Positions 47,176-59,181 are shown, counted from the stretch's first letter. The stretch: 64,000 nucleotides of DNA from an uncultured Psychromonas sp. (GCF_947489755.1 NZ_CANLFB010000002.1:124001-188000), one strand, 5' to 3'. Program-made: numbers and translations. Notes: generated by a model not told the origin, from the letters alone.

Positions 47176-48042
47176 TTAATTGTTTTTGATTAAACCTAAA
47201 TTGGCCGCGTGGAATCGTAAGTGCGATTCAATAAAGCTACTGATGAAATAATAACTGTGATCATATCCATCACGTATATTAAGCTGAAACACATTTAATT
47301 GAGCATTAACATTCGCAATAGCGGTTAAATTTTCTGGTTTTAACTGATCCTGTAAGAACGAATCGTTACTACCTTGATCAATTAAAATTGGTTGATGCTT
47401 TTCTTGTTGTGCTAATAATTCACAACTGTCATAGGCTTTCCAGTCTTCAATATTATCACCTAAATAAGCGTTAAAAGCCTTTTGTCCCCATGCACAATTA
47501 ATAGGGTTGCAGATTGGGCTGAATGCACTGATTGATTGGTATAAATCAGGATTACGTAAACCAATGGTTAATGCGCCATGCCCCCCCATTGAGTGACCGC
47601 TGATCACACGTTGTTTAGTCACTGGGAAGTTAGCTTCTATCAATTGCGGTAATTCGTTAACGATGTAATCGTACATTTGATAATGCTTATTCCATGGTGC
47701 TTGTGTCGCGTTCAGGTAAAAACCAGCCCCTAAACCAAGGTCGTAAGCTTTATCTTTATCATCAGCCACATTCTCGCCGCGTGGGCTAGTATCTGGTGCA
47801 ACAATCGCTATGCCCAATTCTGCCGCTAACTTTTGTGCGCCAGCTTTTTGCATAAAATTTTCGTCGCTACAGGTTAAGCCTGATAACCAATACATAACGG
47901 GTACTGGGTTACTGCTGTTTGCTTGTGGCGGTAAATAGATAGCAAAGCGCATTTCGCAATTAAGTACACTTGAAGAATGGGTGTATTGTTTATGCCAACC
48001 TTCAAATAGTTTATTACTGCTGATATTTTCAAGGATCATCAT
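47176..48042 (-). CDS. fghA: S-formylglutathione hydrolase
   Basis: Hydrolyses S-formylglutathione to formate and glutathione, the second step of formaldehyde detoxification. The 288-residue esterase D-type enzyme has GHSMGGHGALTIGLRNP with the nucleophile Ser, MYWLSGLTCSDENFMQKAGAQ as the oxyanion region, and GYDHSYYFISSFI containing the catalytic His. It is the downstream partner of the class III alcohol dehydrogenase gene (130-base gap). Confidence 0.95.
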   Translation of the reverse strand: MMILENISSNKLFEGWHKQYTHSSSVLNCEMRFAIYLPPQANSSNPVPVMYWLSGLTCSDENFMQKAGAQKLAAELGIAIVAPDTSPRGENVADDKDKAYDLGLGAGFYLNATQAPWNKHYQMYDYIVNELPQLIEANFPVTKQRVISGHSMGGHGALTIGLRNPDLYQSISAFSPICNPINCAWGQKAFNAYLGDNIEDWKAYDSCELLAQQEKHQPILIDQGSNDSFLQDQLKPENLTAIANVNAQLNVFQLNIRDGYDHSYYFISSFIESHLRFHAANLGLIKNN

Positions 48043-48174
48043 GTTGTCCCTATAAATGTGATTTAGTTTGAATGTAAGCCGTTCAGTTGGAGTTATTACT
48101 CGTATTGAAAATGGCTTAATTTGAAATGTAGCCAGATTAAGCTTGTATCGCTTAATCTGGCTAATCAGGTCACA

Positions 48175-49377
<1,203 letters not shown>

Positions 49378-49415
49378 CTACCTAAAATGAAAATTACTTT
49401 TACCAGGTGGTAACA

Positions 49416-50282
49416 ATGAAGTGGCAAGGCATCAACGAATTTGTGGCAGTAGCTGAAACTAACAGCTTTTCATTAGCGGCCAAAAATCTCAATATTTCTA
49501 CTGCACAGGTGAGTCGTCAAATCACTGCATTAGAAAAACGCCTACAGGTAAAGTTATTTTACCGTACCACACGTAAAGTCTCGCTAACACAGGAAGCGCA
49601 GTTGTTTTATCAACATTGCCGTCATTTGTTAGATGGGCTAGATACTGCAGAGCAAGCCGTCACCAACCTACAAAGTAAACCACAAGGTAAAATAAAGCTA
49701 ACGGCACCTGTCACTTATGGAGAGCAGAAAGTCTTGCCATTAATTAATGATTTTGTGGCATTGAACAGTGATATTGAGGTGATAACGGAGTTAACCAATA
49801 ACCGAGTTGATTTAATTGATGGGGGTTTTGATATTGCTATTCGCCTAGGGCAGTTACAAGATTCAAGCCTAATAGCCAAAAAACTCAGTCAACGATCTAA
49901 CTTTGTTTGTGCGTCTGAACACTATTTACAAAAACACGGTGAAGCACATTCACTGTCTGAGCTTAAACATCATAACTGTTTATTAGGAACACGCGACTAT
50001 TGGCGTTTCACGGAGCAAAATAAAGAGAAGAACATTAGAGTTAAAGGGAATTTACGATGTAATAGTGGACTCGCCCTAGTTGATGCCGCCCTAAAAGATA
50101 TTGGTATTGTGCAATTGCCTGATTACTACGTGCAATCCTATATAGAGTCAGGTCAGTTAGTGACGATTTTAGATCAGTTCAGAGAACCTGCGGAAGGGAT
50201 ATGGGCGGTGTATCCTCAGAATCGCTATTTGTCACCGAAGATAAGGCTATTGATTGATCACCTTGCGGAACATTTACAATAA
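49416..50282 (+). CDS. LysR-family transcription regulator
   Basis: A 288-residue regulator with the helix-turn-helix FVAVAETNSFSLAAKNLNISTAQVSRQITALEKRL near the N-terminus (quoted in parts: SFSLAAKNLNISTAQVSRQI) and a periplasmic-binding-like effector domain. AGGTGG sits five bases before the ATG at 49416. It is divergent from frmA-fghA (107 bases) and is the likely activator of that operon in response to formaldehyde adducts, as is usual for LysR genes next to frmA. Confidence 0.88.
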   Translation: MKWQGINEFVAVAETNSFSLAAKNLNISTAQVSRQITALEKRLQVKLFYRTTRKVSLTQEAQLFYQHCRHLLDGLDTAEQAVTNLQSKPQGKIKLTAPVTYGEQKVLPLINDFVALNSDIEVITELTNNRVDLIDGGFDIAIRLGQLQDSSLIAKKLSQRSNFVCASEHYLQKHGEAHSLSELKHHNCLLGTRDYWRFTEQNKEKNIRVKGNLRCNSGLALVDAALKDIGIVQLPDYYVQSYIESGQLVTILDQFREPAEGIWAVYPQNRYLSPKIRLLIDHLAEHLQ

Positions 50283-50392
50283 CATTGTCATTAATTAAGT
50301 GAGCTGTTGTTGGTGATTATAATAGAGAGAAAAGTGGTATTAGATTTTATTTAATATGATTAGTTGTATTTTAAAGCTTATATATTAAAGCT

Positions 50393-50429
50393 AAAAAAAT
50401 AGCGACAGTCCAAGGGAAGAGTGTCGCTA
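50393..50429 (-). terminator. Rho-independent terminator after the chemoreceptor
   Basis: AGCGACA and TGTCGCT around a 14-base loop, followed on the minus strand by a long T run. It lies past the tandem repeats that follow the stop codon. Confidence 0.8.
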
Positions 50430-50458
50430 CAGAACTATTTACAAGCTCTAAATTTTAT

Positions 50459-50548
50459 AATCAAGCTACTATTTATAATCAAGCTACTATAAGCCAGCTA
50501 TTATAGCCAAATTACTATAACCAAGCTGCTATAGCCAAGCTACTATAC
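50459..50548. repeat. degenerate CCAAGCTACTATA tandem repeats
   Basis: About six imperfect head-to-tail copies (13-18 bases each) of CCAAGCTACTATA. They lie between the chemoreceptor stop codon and its terminator and are part of its 3' untranslated RNA. Confidence 0.8.
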
Positions 50549-50561
50549 CAAACGAATATAA

Positions 50562-52448
50562 TTAAAGGGTAAACCTCTCTACTGAGCGGTTTAATGAAGC
50601 GGCTGAATCTTTTAAACCCTTAGCCATTGTTGAGTTGCTTTCAGCATTATCGAATGTGTGTTTAGACATATCGTTTAAAGTGACAATACTATTATTGATC
50701 TCTTCAGCGACGACCGTTTGCTCTTCAGCTGCGGTAGCAATTTGATTATTCATATCTTGAATTTCTTCTACTGAGGTATTGATAGCTTCCAATGCTAAAT
50801 TAGCCTCATTAGATTTAGTGGCTGTTGCTTCTGCACTTTTTGAATTCGCTTCCATTAAATGTACTGAACGGCCAGCTTCTGCTTGTAAGTTAGCAATCAC
50901 TTGTTGAATTTCATCAGTACTTTCTTGTGTTCTATTCGCTAAGTTACGTACTTCATCGGCCACTACCGCAAAGCCTCGACCTTGTTCTCCGGCTCGAGCT
51001 GCTTCAATAGCTGCGTTAAGTGCTAACAGGTTAGTTTGATCTGCCACTCCTTTAATAACGTCAAGAATGCTACCAATATTATCAGTCTGTTGAGCGAGTT
51101 TATTAATAACGACTTGCACATCTTCAATACCACTTAATAATGAACTGATATCACTATTCATTTCACTTACAACGGTCATTCCATTTTTTGAATGCTGTTT
51201 AGCCTCATTTGCTGAAGATGAAGCTTGTTGTGCATTTCTAGCAACTTCTAATACCGTGACTGTCATTTCATTCATCGCTGAAGCTGTTTGATCTAATTGA
51301 TGCATTTGTTGTTGCGTCGTTTCTGTTACGCCATTCGCTGAATTTTCAATCCGTACAGAAGAGTCATTTACCGCTGTACTTGTTGTATTAATTTCACTGA
51401 TTGTGTTTTTTAGTTGTGTAACCATAGCGAGGACGGCTTTATAAATACCTGTTTCATTTCCCGTTGTTTCGGCGTTTAGGGAAAGGTCTCCATTTGCTAT
51501 TTTTTGGACAATATTCTCGATAGCTTTAGGCTCTCCACCGATTGGCAAGTACATTAGCTTAATAATCAGGGCGTAAGTAATCGTTAGCGCAATGACGATA
51601 AAGATGAAAGCAATGATGAGACTGGTATATAAGTTATCATTAGAGGCAGCATTGATGTTTTCTTGTGAATCCCAAGCCCATACATTCCAGCCTAAATTCT
51701 CCATTTTTGATGATGCAACAAAGTAATTCTCACCCTCATAATGATAATTTAAAGATGCTTTATCTAAGTTCTTGAGAGGCTCATAACTTGGGTGTGAAAC
51801 AAACAGGTTATCGCCTAATAGCTTTTCATCTTTAGCAACTAAAACATACCCATCTTCACGAGAAACGTATATTTGCGAGTTATCCGATAATCCCTTAACA
51901 AAGTTAGCGATTGAGTTAACTTCAATATTAACGGCAAGTAATCCAACACGTTTACCTTCTCTAATAACAGGTACAGACATCGCGATAGCTGAATTCCCTT
52001 CACCGTTAGTGTAAACCTTGGTCATTACCTCATTTTCACCTTCAAAAATACGGACATACCATTCACGTTTCATTTCTTTTGCATTAACGTTAGGGACAAA
52101 ACCATTTGCTAACGAAGCATAAATATCACCATTTTTCATGCCTATATGTGCGCCAAGAACATCAAAGTTATCTGCAATGGATTTAAGTGATTTTAAGGTT
52201 GCTACTTCATCTATTTTCTCATCACTCGTAATCGCGAGTTCTGCTGCAACGGCATGAAGAACATCAAATGTGCGACCGATTTTTTGTTCTACCGCTTTAC
52301 CTATTACCATCGCATCATTTTTTAAACCACGATCATAAGTGTTCACTGATTCTGATTTGAAATTTATAAATCCAACAACGGATATCATTAAAACGACGAT
52401 GGTGATTAACGACCCCATCAATAACATCATTTTTAACTTAACACTCAT
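50562..52448 (-). CDS. methyl-accepting chemotaxis protein with dCache sensor
   Basis: A 628-residue chemoreceptor. The N-terminal span (about 5-27) and a second near residue 280-300 flank a 250-residue extracellular region with dCache traits ([32 protein letters not shown], and [12 protein letters not shown]). HAMP and signalling domain follow with [28 protein letters not shown] nine bases before the ATG at 52448 sets the start. Divergent from the tctCBA transporter operon, so it may sense the same acids. Confidence 0.92.
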   Translation of the reverse strand: MSVKLKMMLLMGSLITIVVLMISVVGFINFKSESVNTYDRGLKNDAMVIGKAVEQKIGRTFDVLHAVAAELAITSDEKIDEVATLKSLKSIADNFDVLGAHIGMKNGDIYASLANGFVPNVNAKEMKREWYVRIFEGENEVMTKVYTNGEGNSAIAMSVPVIREGKRVGLLAVNIEVNSIANFVKGLSDNSQIYVSREDGYVLVAKDEKLLGDNLFVSHPSYEPLKNLDKASLNYHYEGENYFVASSKMENLGWNVWAWDSQENINAASNDNLYTSLIIAFIFIVIALTITYALIIKLMYLPIGGEPKAIENIVQKIANGDLSLNAETTGNETGIYKAVLAMVTQLKNTISEINTTSTAVNDSSVRIENSANGVTETTQQQMHQLDQTASAMNEMTVTVLEVARNAQQASSSANEAKQHSKNGMTVVSEMNSDISSLLSGIEDVQVVINKLAQQTDNIGSILDVIKGVADQTNLLALNAAIEAARAGEQGRGFAVVADEVRNLANRTQESTDEIQQVIANLQAEAGRSVHLMEANSKSAEATATKSNEANLALEAINTSVEEIQDMNNQIATAAEEQTVVAEEINNSIVTLNDMSKHTFDNAESNSTMAKGLKDSAASLNRSVERFTL

Positions 52449-53152
52449 TAGGCATTTTCCTTGTAAAAAATTGATATGAAGTGCCAACACTATAGCTGTG
52501 TTTTTGCAGATAAACGAAATAAATATGTTCGTCCGAATAATATTTAGCTATTTCTTTATGAGTAATTTACGGTCTTATATCAATCGAATGGAAATTACTT
52601 AATATTATTGGAGAAATTGAAAGTGATTTTTGAATTTTTATAAACGATTTACAGCTAAGCGAATAGATAATGTTAACTCTGATATCATTTAGATTCTTTA
52701 TGCTAATTATCTATCATTTATCGCTTTAATTATTTTTGCGGAAATATCCAAGACGTTAACCTGATCATAAGTTATGACAATATTGCGTATGTTAGATCGT
52801 CCTTTAATCGTTCTCTATTTATGTCTAGCCCCCTCTGATGTAACCCTAACTAATTGTTTTAAAGTATAAAAAATATAATTTTATTTTATAAATAATTAAT
52901 TAACACCATAAAAACCATAAGCGCCATTGATTCATCGCGTTTAATTGTCTCGTCTCACATTTCCATTATTAGCCTATCAGTATGCTTACAAAATCAGTTC
53001 ATTCATTTAACAAATAAAATACATTTATTTAACGCATCAATGAATATTAGGTTTTTACAAAGGATCTATTCTGATAATAAAAATAAAACGAGGGTAAGAG
53101 CTATTCGCTCAATACTTTTTATATTTAGGAAATAAGCAAAGGATGTAAGTTG
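52449..53152. other. divergent regulatory region chemoreceptor / tctC
   Basis: A long (704-base) AT-rich region between divergent genes. It probably holds the binding sites of the CitB-like regulator encoded at 58345. Two near copies of CATTTAAC/ATTTAACG near 53005-53035 in front of tctC are a possible site. No gene is supported. Confidence 0.5.
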
Positions 53153-54139
53153 ATGATTAAATTAAAACAGCTTTTAACAAGTGCCGTGATTGCAACCACT
53201 ACACTTCTCTCGGTTAACTCTGCGATGGCAGCAGATTATCCTCCTCATACTATTAATATGGTTGCGCCTTCAGGGGCTGGTGGCGGTTGGGATTTAACCA
53301 TTCGTACCGTAGGTAAAGTGTTAAAGGATACAGGTATTGTTGATGCGAATATGCCTGTGGTGAATCGTCCCGGTGGTGGTGGTGCTGTTAACTTAGCTTA
53401 CATGCAAACTCAAAAAGGCAAAGGTGATCTTATTTCAGTATATTCTCCGCCTATTTTGCTAACGAATCTAACGGGGCTGACTCAGTACAGTTATAAAGAT
53501 ACAACCCCTATTGCACGCCTTATCACTGACTATGCTGCTTTTGTGGTACCAGAAGATTCAAAGTACAAAACTATTAAAGAAGTCATGGACGCACTTAAAA
53601 AAGATCCTAAGTCGGTCAAGATTGGTGGCACATCTGCCGCAGGATCGATGGATCACATTCAATTCTTATTAGTCGCTAAAGCTGCGGGTGTTGAGAATCT
53701 TCGTAATATTGATTACATCTCTTTTCAAAATGGTAGCTTAATAGCACAAGCGTTGGGCGGTCATGTTGACCTTATCTCTACTGGTTTAGGCGATGTAGCG
53801 GGGCTTGTTGAAAGTGGTAAATTACATGCATTGGCACAAACGGCAGACAAGCGTATTGGCAGTGGCTTAATCGCGGATATTCCAACGGTAAAAGAAGAAG
53901 GCATTAACGTTACGTTTGAAAACTGGCGTGGTCTATTTGGCCCTAAAGATATGCCTGAAGAAGCCGTTGCATATTGGCGTGATGCTTTACAGAAAATGGT
54001 TAAAACAACTGAATGGAAAGAAGCACTGAAACGCAATGGTTGGGACAATGCTTACCAAAATGACCAAGATTTCAGTAAATTCTTAGGCAAAACTAACGAA
54101 CAATATAAAGGATTAATTAAAGAAGTATTTGGTCGATAA
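53153..54139 (+). CDS. tctC: tripartite tricarboxylate transporter substrate-binding protein
   Basis: A periplasmic binding protein of 328 residues that captures a tricarboxylate (for example citrate) or a related acid. The signal peptide ends SAMAADYPP. The Bug-family body has INMVAPSGAGGGWDLTIRTVGKVL and NRPGGGGAVNLAYMQTQKGKG, and KIGGTSAAGSMDHIQFL. AAAGGA lies about nine bases before the ATG. First gene of tctCBA. Confidence 0.92.
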   Translation: MIKLKQLLTSAVIATTTLLSVNSAMAADYPPHTINMVAPSGAGGGWDLTIRTVGKVLKDTGIVDANMPVVNRPGGGGAVNLAYMQTQKGKGDLISVYSPPILLTNLTGLTQYSYKDTTPIARLITDYAAFVVPEDSKYKTIKEVMDALKKDPKSVKIGGTSAAGSMDHIQFLLVAKAAGVENLRNIDYISFQNGSLIAQALGGHVDLISTGLGDVAGLVESGKLHALAQTADKRIGSGLIADIPTVKEEGINVTFENWRGLFGPKDMPEEAVAYWRDALQKMVKTTEWKEALKRNGWDNAYQNDQDFSKFLGKTNEQYKGLIKEVFGR

Positions 54140-54390
54140 TCCTCCGGTATTAATAAGATGAAAGAGATGATTTATTTAAACAAGTAGGCACTCTTTCATT
54201 AAACAGGTTTGATATCAGTACTGAATTTTTATAAATCAATAACGATTCTATTTTAAAAACAATAATGCTTTGTGTAAAAAACAAAGCTGACTTCCTTATG
54301 ATTATGCCAAGAAACAAAGTCGTTATAGCCACCGTTTCCATATTAACAATGCATAACTTAATAAACTCGATTATTTGCTAGAGGTGTAAC

Positions 54391-54879
54391 GTGTCAAATA
54401 TAAAATCCAATTGGGATGGCCTAACAGGACTATTTAGTATCACATTTGGTCTCGCATACGGAGGGTATGCATATAGCTTACCTCAGCCAATGTTTGGCAA
54501 TCCATTAGAGGCTATTTTCTTACCGCTTGCGGTGTCTGGAATTGCTATTTTTATTGGCGTATTACTGATCATTACTGGTGGAGTAACGCCTTCAATAGTG
54601 GCTATCAAGGCATTATTAAATGAAAGCTCACAACGAAAAGAGGATCGCAGGAAAATAGCTATTACTTGTCTTATTTGCTTTTTTTACGCAATGTTATTTG
54701 AACATGTCGGTTACGTGATCAGTACTTCTTTATTTATGTTTTCGACGTTGACGGTGACCTGTGGTAAAAGTTTTTGGAAGAAAAGCGCGTTAATTTCAAT
54801 TATTTTTGCTGTTGGTATTTTTATTACTTTTAATGAATTGCTGTCAGTTAATCTCCCACCATTCCCATTTTTTAATTAA
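54391..54879 (+). CDS. tctB: tripartite tricarboxylate transporter small membrane subunit
   Basis: A 162-residue inner-membrane protein with four hydrophobic segments (about 12-30, 45-65, 85-105, 120-150), typical of TctB. The start is GTG at 54391, with GAGGTG ten bases upstream. It sits 15 bases before tctA and belongs to the tctCBA operon. TctB gates or stabilises the large subunit. Confidence 0.85.
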   Translation: MSNIKSNWDGLTGLFSITFGLAYGGYAYSLPQPMFGNPLEAIFLPLAVSGIAIFIGVLLIITGGVTPSIVAIKALLNESSQRKEDRRKIAITCLICFFYAMLFEHVGYVISTSLFMFSTLTVTCGKSFWKKSALISIIFAVGIFITFNELLSVNLPPFPFFN

Positions 54880-54893
54880 TAGAGCTGATCATA

Positions 54894-56399
54894 ATGGATA
54901 TTTTAACGAATTTAATGAATGGCTTTAGCGTTGCTCTTCAGCCTTATTACTTATTTTTAATCTTAGTTGGCGGTATTTTAGGGACTGTGATTGGCATGCT
55001 TCCGGGGCTTGGGCCTGCAACGGGTGTGGCTATTTTATTACCCATGACATTTTCAATGGGGCCAACGGCTTCACTTATCACCATGATGGGCGTTTATATT
55101 GGCGCTATGTTTGGCGGGTCTCGAAGCTCCATTTTAATTAATACCCCTGGCGATGGTGCTGCACTGGCTGCAACCTTTGATGGGTACCCCATGGCAATGA
55201 AAGGTAAAGCAGAATCTGCACTTGCCATATCTGCTATTGCGTCATTAATTGGCGGTACTATTGCGGCTATATTAATGACATTAATGGCAGAACCTGTTGC
55301 TGGTTTGGCTATTAAATTTGGCCCTGCTGAATACTTTTTATTAATGGTTGCTGCACTTTCTATGACGGTCTCTATGTCGAAAGGAAATATGCTGAAAGGT
55401 TTTTTATCTATGTGTATTGGACTGGCGATATCGACCGTGGGGATTGATGGACAGTCAGGTTTACAACGCTTTACTTTTGGAGTGTTAGAGCTTCAAACAG
55501 GTATTGATTTCTTAGTGGTTATTATTGGTATTTATGCTTTAGGTGAGGTATTTAAAAGTTTCCGAACCTTGAGTGAAGGAGGCAAAAAAGCACAAACTAA
55601 GTTTAAGCGAATTTGGATAAGCAAAGAGGAATGGAAGCGTTCAAAATGGCCAATTCTTCGTAGTGCACCTGTCGGCTTCATTATTGGCGCACTGCCTGGT
55701 GCGGGCGGTACGATGGCATCGCTGATGTGTTACAACAATGAAAAGCAACTATCTAAAAATAAAGAAGAATTTGGACATGGTGCGATTGAAGGATTAGCAG
55801 CACCAGAGTCAGCTAACAATGCCGCTTCTATTGGTGCGATGATTCCAATGTTATCACTGGGTGTTCCGGGATCTGGAACCACTGCGGTAATGATGGGCGC
55901 GTTATTAATGCTTGGCATTCAACCTGGGCCACTGTTGTTCGCCCAGCATCCTGATACAGCTTGGGGCTTAATCGCGAGTATGTTTGTTGCCAATGTGATT
56001 CTGGCTATTGTGAATATTCCACTTGCAGGTGTATTGGTGCGTTTGTTAGCGATTCCGCCAAAAGTACTTTATCCAATCGTACTCAGCTTAGCTTTTGTGG
56101 GGTGTTATGCGATCAGTGCTTCTGTTGTCGATTTCTACATCTTAATCATTTTAGGTGTTGCTGGTGTTATTATGGGGCGTCTTGATATACCGACTTCTCC
56201 AATGATTTTAGCGGCAATTGTTGGTGGTCAAATGGAACAATCTTTCCGTCAGGGTTATAGAATCTCGAACCAAGACTTAAGTGTTTTCATGGACTCTGGC
56301 ATTGCTAAAGGCTTATTAGTCGTGGTATTACTTTCGATATTGTTACCTATTATTAGCGCTATTCGAGCGAAAGTCGCTGAAAGAAAGGTAGCCGCTTAA
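54894..56399 (+). CDS. tctA: tripartite tricarboxylate transporter large membrane subunit
   Basis: The 501-residue sodium-coupled transporter subunit with about twelve membrane spans. Family signatures appear twice in related form: GTVIGMLPGLGPATGVAILLP near the N-terminus and GFIIGALPGAGGTMASLMCYN in the middle, plus MFGGSRSSILINTPGDGAA. It works with TctC and TctB to import a tricarboxylate. Confidence 0.95.
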   Translation: MDILTNLMNGFSVALQPYYLFLILVGGILGTVIGMLPGLGPATGVAILLPMTFSMGPTASLITMMGVYIGAMFGGSRSSILINTPGDGAALAATFDGYPMAMKGKAESALAISAIASLIGGTIAAILMTLMAEPVAGLAIKFGPAEYFLLMVAALSMTVSMSKGNMLKGFLSMCIGLAISTVGIDGQSGLQRFTFGVLELQTGIDFLVVIIGIYALGEVFKSFRTLSEGGKKAQTKFKRIWISKEEWKRSKWPILRSAPVGFIIGALPGAGGTMASLMCYNNEKQLSKNKEEFGHGAIEGLAAPESANNAASIGAMIPMLSLGVPGSGTTAVMMGALLMLGIQPGPLLFAQHPDTAWGLIASMFVANVILAIVNIPLAGVLVRLLAIPPKVLYPIVLSLAFVGCYAISASVVDFYILIILGVAGVIMGRLDIPTSPMILAAIVGGQMEQSFRQGYRISNQDLSVFMDSGIAKGLLVVVLLSILLPIISAIRAKVAERKVAA

Positions 56400-56699
56400 A
56401 ATATCAGCTGCTCAAATTGTTAAATTAAACGATTACCCAAGTTGCCCAAATAACGTAAGTTGTAATGATGATGCGTTATTTGGGTTCTTTTTTATTTATA
56501 AAGTGAACCACTGTACTGTTCATATAAAACACTGTTTTTATTGAATAAGCTCCATTAAGCGGTAAGAGATAAACGCTAAAACGAGTAAAGTATCACTGTA
56601 TTCACACTCATTTTGATTTAACATTTACGTTTCAAATGATTTACAAATTAAACTCACTATTTCTTACTCATTACTTTGTATTCACTTCGGTTAGACTTT
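56400..56699. other. intergenic region between tctA and the sensor kinase gene
   Basis: A 300-base region with the tctCBA terminator and then an AT-rich promoter region for the two-component genes. Nothing else is seen. Confidence 0.6.
56445..56495 (+). terminator. Rho-independent terminator after tctA
   Basis: CCCAAATAACG and CGTTATTTGGG form an 11-bp stem with an 18-base loop, followed by TTCTTTTTTATTT. Confidence 0.85.
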
Positions 56700-58358
56700 A
56701 TGAAAAATACTTTTCCTTCTTTCTTTAAATTGACCTTTCGCATTAAAATATTTTTATTACTATTTGGTCTACTTCTTCTGCAAATGCCAGTGATGGTATG
56801 GCATTTCGAAAGTACATTGTTTAAATCTATCAAACATCAAGTGGGCACTCGTGCACTTATCCAAGCTAAAGAAATTTCAAGTGATCCTGTACTCATTAAA
56901 CAAATTGTAGCAAAAGACCTCGTCGCTCTAAATCTCAATATCAATCGATTATCAGCGATATCTGATGCCAGTTTTATTGTTATTGGTGATGAAAATGGTA
57001 TTCGCTTATCACACCCAGTAGAAGATCGTATCGGTTTGCCAATGAGAGGGGGAGATAATGCTGGTGCACTAGAGCGTGGTGAGTCTTATATCTCCTTAAG
57101 GGAAGGTAGTTTAGGCTATGGAGTGAGAGGAAAGGCGCCTATTTTTGATAGTCATCATAATATCATTGGCGTTATTTCTGTTGGTTATTTACTGAACCGT
57201 TTTGATCAATGGCTTGATGTGTATATGACCCCCTTACTTATCGAGGTTTTCAGTCTGTTTGCACTGACCTTAGCCGCTGCTTGGGGGTTCTCCCATCATA
57301 TTCAAAATAAAATGAATATGATGGAGCCTGAAGAAATTGCACTTGCACTGAATTTACAAAACACAATTTTAAGCTCTGTATATGAAGGTGTTATTGCGAT
57401 TGATCGTGAAGGATATTTCCTCACTATGAACAAATCAGCCCGAAAGTTATTGGACGCTGAGTATGATATTAACTACCTAAAAACACGGAAAATCTTTGAA
57501 TATGTTTCAAACTCAGAATTCTTTTTTCGCAAGCCACTGAATAAAAGCCTAAAAGATGAAATGATCAGTCTGAATGAACACCGTTTAATTGCTAACCGTG
57601 TTGCTATTTTTAAACAAGATGAATTGATTGGTTGGGTTGTTAGTTTTCGTGAAAAGAGTGATATTGACTCCCTTACCAATGAACTTACACAAGTTCAGCA
57701 ACATACTGATAGTTTACGCGTATTAAGACATGAATTTTCTAATCGTTTAGCGACTATCTCAGGTCTCATTCAAATGGGAGAATTAGATGAAGTGCAGCAA
57801 CTGATTGCACAGGAAAATACCAGTAAACAAAAATTGCTAGATTTCATCCATCAGCATATTCATTTGCCACAAGTCGCTGGTTTATTATTAGGGAAATCAT
57901 TACGTGCAAAAGAGCTGAACATTTCATTGATGTTTGACTCAACTTGCCAACTTCACTCGCTTAATTCTAGATTAAGTGAAACTGAACTATGTGCAATCCT
58001 CGGCAATTTAATTGATAATGCCTTCGATGCCACCCAACATAATCCTGATAGTAACTGCATTGTTGACGTTTTAATCACTGATGCAGGGGACGATTTAGTG
58101 ATTGAAATAAGTGATAACGGTACTGGTTTAGCACCTGATTTAATAGATGAAATCTGGAAGAAAGGCGTCTCCAATAAACAAGACAGTGATAACCATGGCA
58201 TCGGCTTATATCTAGTACACCGTTATGTCACTCATGCCAATGGCTTTATATTGGTTGATAATGCAGAGCTACAAGGTTGTATTTTTTCTGTCTTTATCCC
58301 CAACAAATGTAAAAATAATCCAGTCAATATAGAAGGTAAATTAAATGAGTCTCATTGA
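56700..58358 (+). CDS. CitA/DcuS-family sensor histidine kinase
   Basis: A 552-residue membrane kinase. Two spans (about 12-30 and 175-195) flank a periplasmic PASp/Cache domain; SISREGSLGYGVRGKAPI-like sequence (REGSLGYGVRGKAP) is the family's ligand pocket. A cytoplasmic PAS (FSVYEGVIAIDREG region) precedes the HPK7-type dimerisation motif RVLRHEFSNRLATISGLIQ with the phospho-His. The ATPase domain has GNLIDNAFDA and HGIGLYLVHRYV. The ATG at 56700 is preferred to an upstream TTG. Likely senses the acid carried by TctCBA. Confidence 0.88.
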   Translation: MKNTFPSFFKLTFRIKIFLLLFGLLLLQMPVMVWHFESTLFKSIKHQVGTRALIQAKEISSDPVLIKQIVAKDLVALNLNINRLSAISDASFIVIGDENGIRLSHPVEDRIGLPMRGGDNAGALERGESYISLREGSLGYGVRGKAPIFDSHHNIIGVISVGYLLNRFDQWLDVYMTPLLIEVFSLFALTLAAAWGFSHHIQNKMNMMEPEEIALALNLQNTILSSVYEGVIAIDREGYFLTMNKSARKLLDAEYDINYLKTRKIFEYVSNSEFFFRKPLNKSLKDEMISLNEHRLIANRVAIFKQDELIGWVVSFREKSDIDSLTNELTQVQQHTDSLRVLRHEFSNRLATISGLIQMGELDEVQQLIAQENTSKQKLLDFIHQHIHLPQVAGLLLGKSLRAKELNISLMFDSTCQLHSLNSRLSETELCAILGNLIDNAFDATQHNPDSNCIVDVLITDAGDDLVIEISDNGTGLAPDLIDEIWKKGVSNKQDSDNHGIGLYLVHRYVTHANGFILVDNAELQGCIFSVFIPNKCKNNPVNIEGKLNESH

Positions 58359-59037
58359 TGTATTAATCGTGGAAGATGATGCAAAAATTGCACAAATTCA
58401 CAGCCAAATTTTACGTCAAACGCCTCGTTTTAACCCTATCGGGATTGCTGAAAATCTGCAAATGGCCAGAACCATGGTAAAAATACATAAACCGAATGTT
58501 ATTATTTTAGATAACTATTTACCTGACGGTTCGGGCATCGACTTGTTTCGTGAGATCATTGCCGATAAAGCGACGCATAAAACCAATGTGGTGTTAATTA
58601 CTGCTTCAGATGATATTGATACGATTAAAACGGCAATGAAGTTAGGTTGTTTTGATTATTTACTTAAACCCGTGTCATACGAACGCTTGCAAGAAACACT
58701 CAATCGTTATTTAACATTAAACACGGCAATGAATGCATACGATAATCTTGAGCAACGTCAAATTGATGAACTCTTCAATATTCAACTGCGTGACAAATAC
58801 CAACAATTATTGCCGAAAGGAATAGAAAGCATTACGTTAGAAACAATTAAACGGGTTTTTTCTCAAAATGTTGACGTAAAGTTTACCGTTGATCGCTTAG
58901 TTCAAGAAACGGGTATTAGTAAAACGACGGCTCGTCGTTATTTAGAATACTGCTCTGCCAATGGTTTATTGGCCGCAGAAAATGAATATGGAAAGGTGGG
59001 AAGACCAGAAAGAGTGTATTTAAAGAAGAGTAGTTAA
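58345..59037 (+). CDS. CitB/DcuR-family response regulator
   Basis: The 230-residue partner of the preceding kinase. The receiver has IVEDDAKIAQIH, phospho-acceptor VIILDNYLPDGSG and LKPVSYERLQE. The C-terminal helix-turn-helix is FTVDRLVQETGISKTTARRYLEYC, as in CitB/DcuR. The ATG lies 14 bases inside the kinase gene, so they are translated together. Expected to control tctCBA and possibly the chemoreceptor. Confidence 0.9.
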   Translation: MSLIDVLIVEDDAKIAQIHSQILRQTPRFNPIGIAENLQMARTMVKIHKPNVIILDNYLPDGSGIDLFREIIADKATHKTNVVLITASDDIDTIKTAMKLGCFDYLLKPVSYERLQETLNRYLTLNTAMNAYDNLEQRQIDELFNIQLRDKYQQLLPKGIESITLETIKRVFSQNVDVKFTVDRLVQETGISKTTARRYLEYCSANGLLAAENEYGKVGRPERVYLKKSS

Positions 59038-59073
59038 AATTTTAATGGTTAAACATTCAATAGTTAATCGTTG

Positions 59074-59129
59074 AATTGATGGAAATTAAAGGAGCAGAAC
59101 CGAGTCCACTCCTTTAATTTCCATCAATT
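59074..59129. terminator. strong bidirectional terminator
   Basis: Two perfect 21-base arms (AATTGATGGAAATTAAAGGAG and its complement) separated by a 14-base loop, between the convergent regulator and esterase genes. Confidence 0.8.
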
Positions 59130-59181
59130 TATAAGCCTATATTTTATAAATTTAAACTATAAAACTATGTTGGAATCAGTC

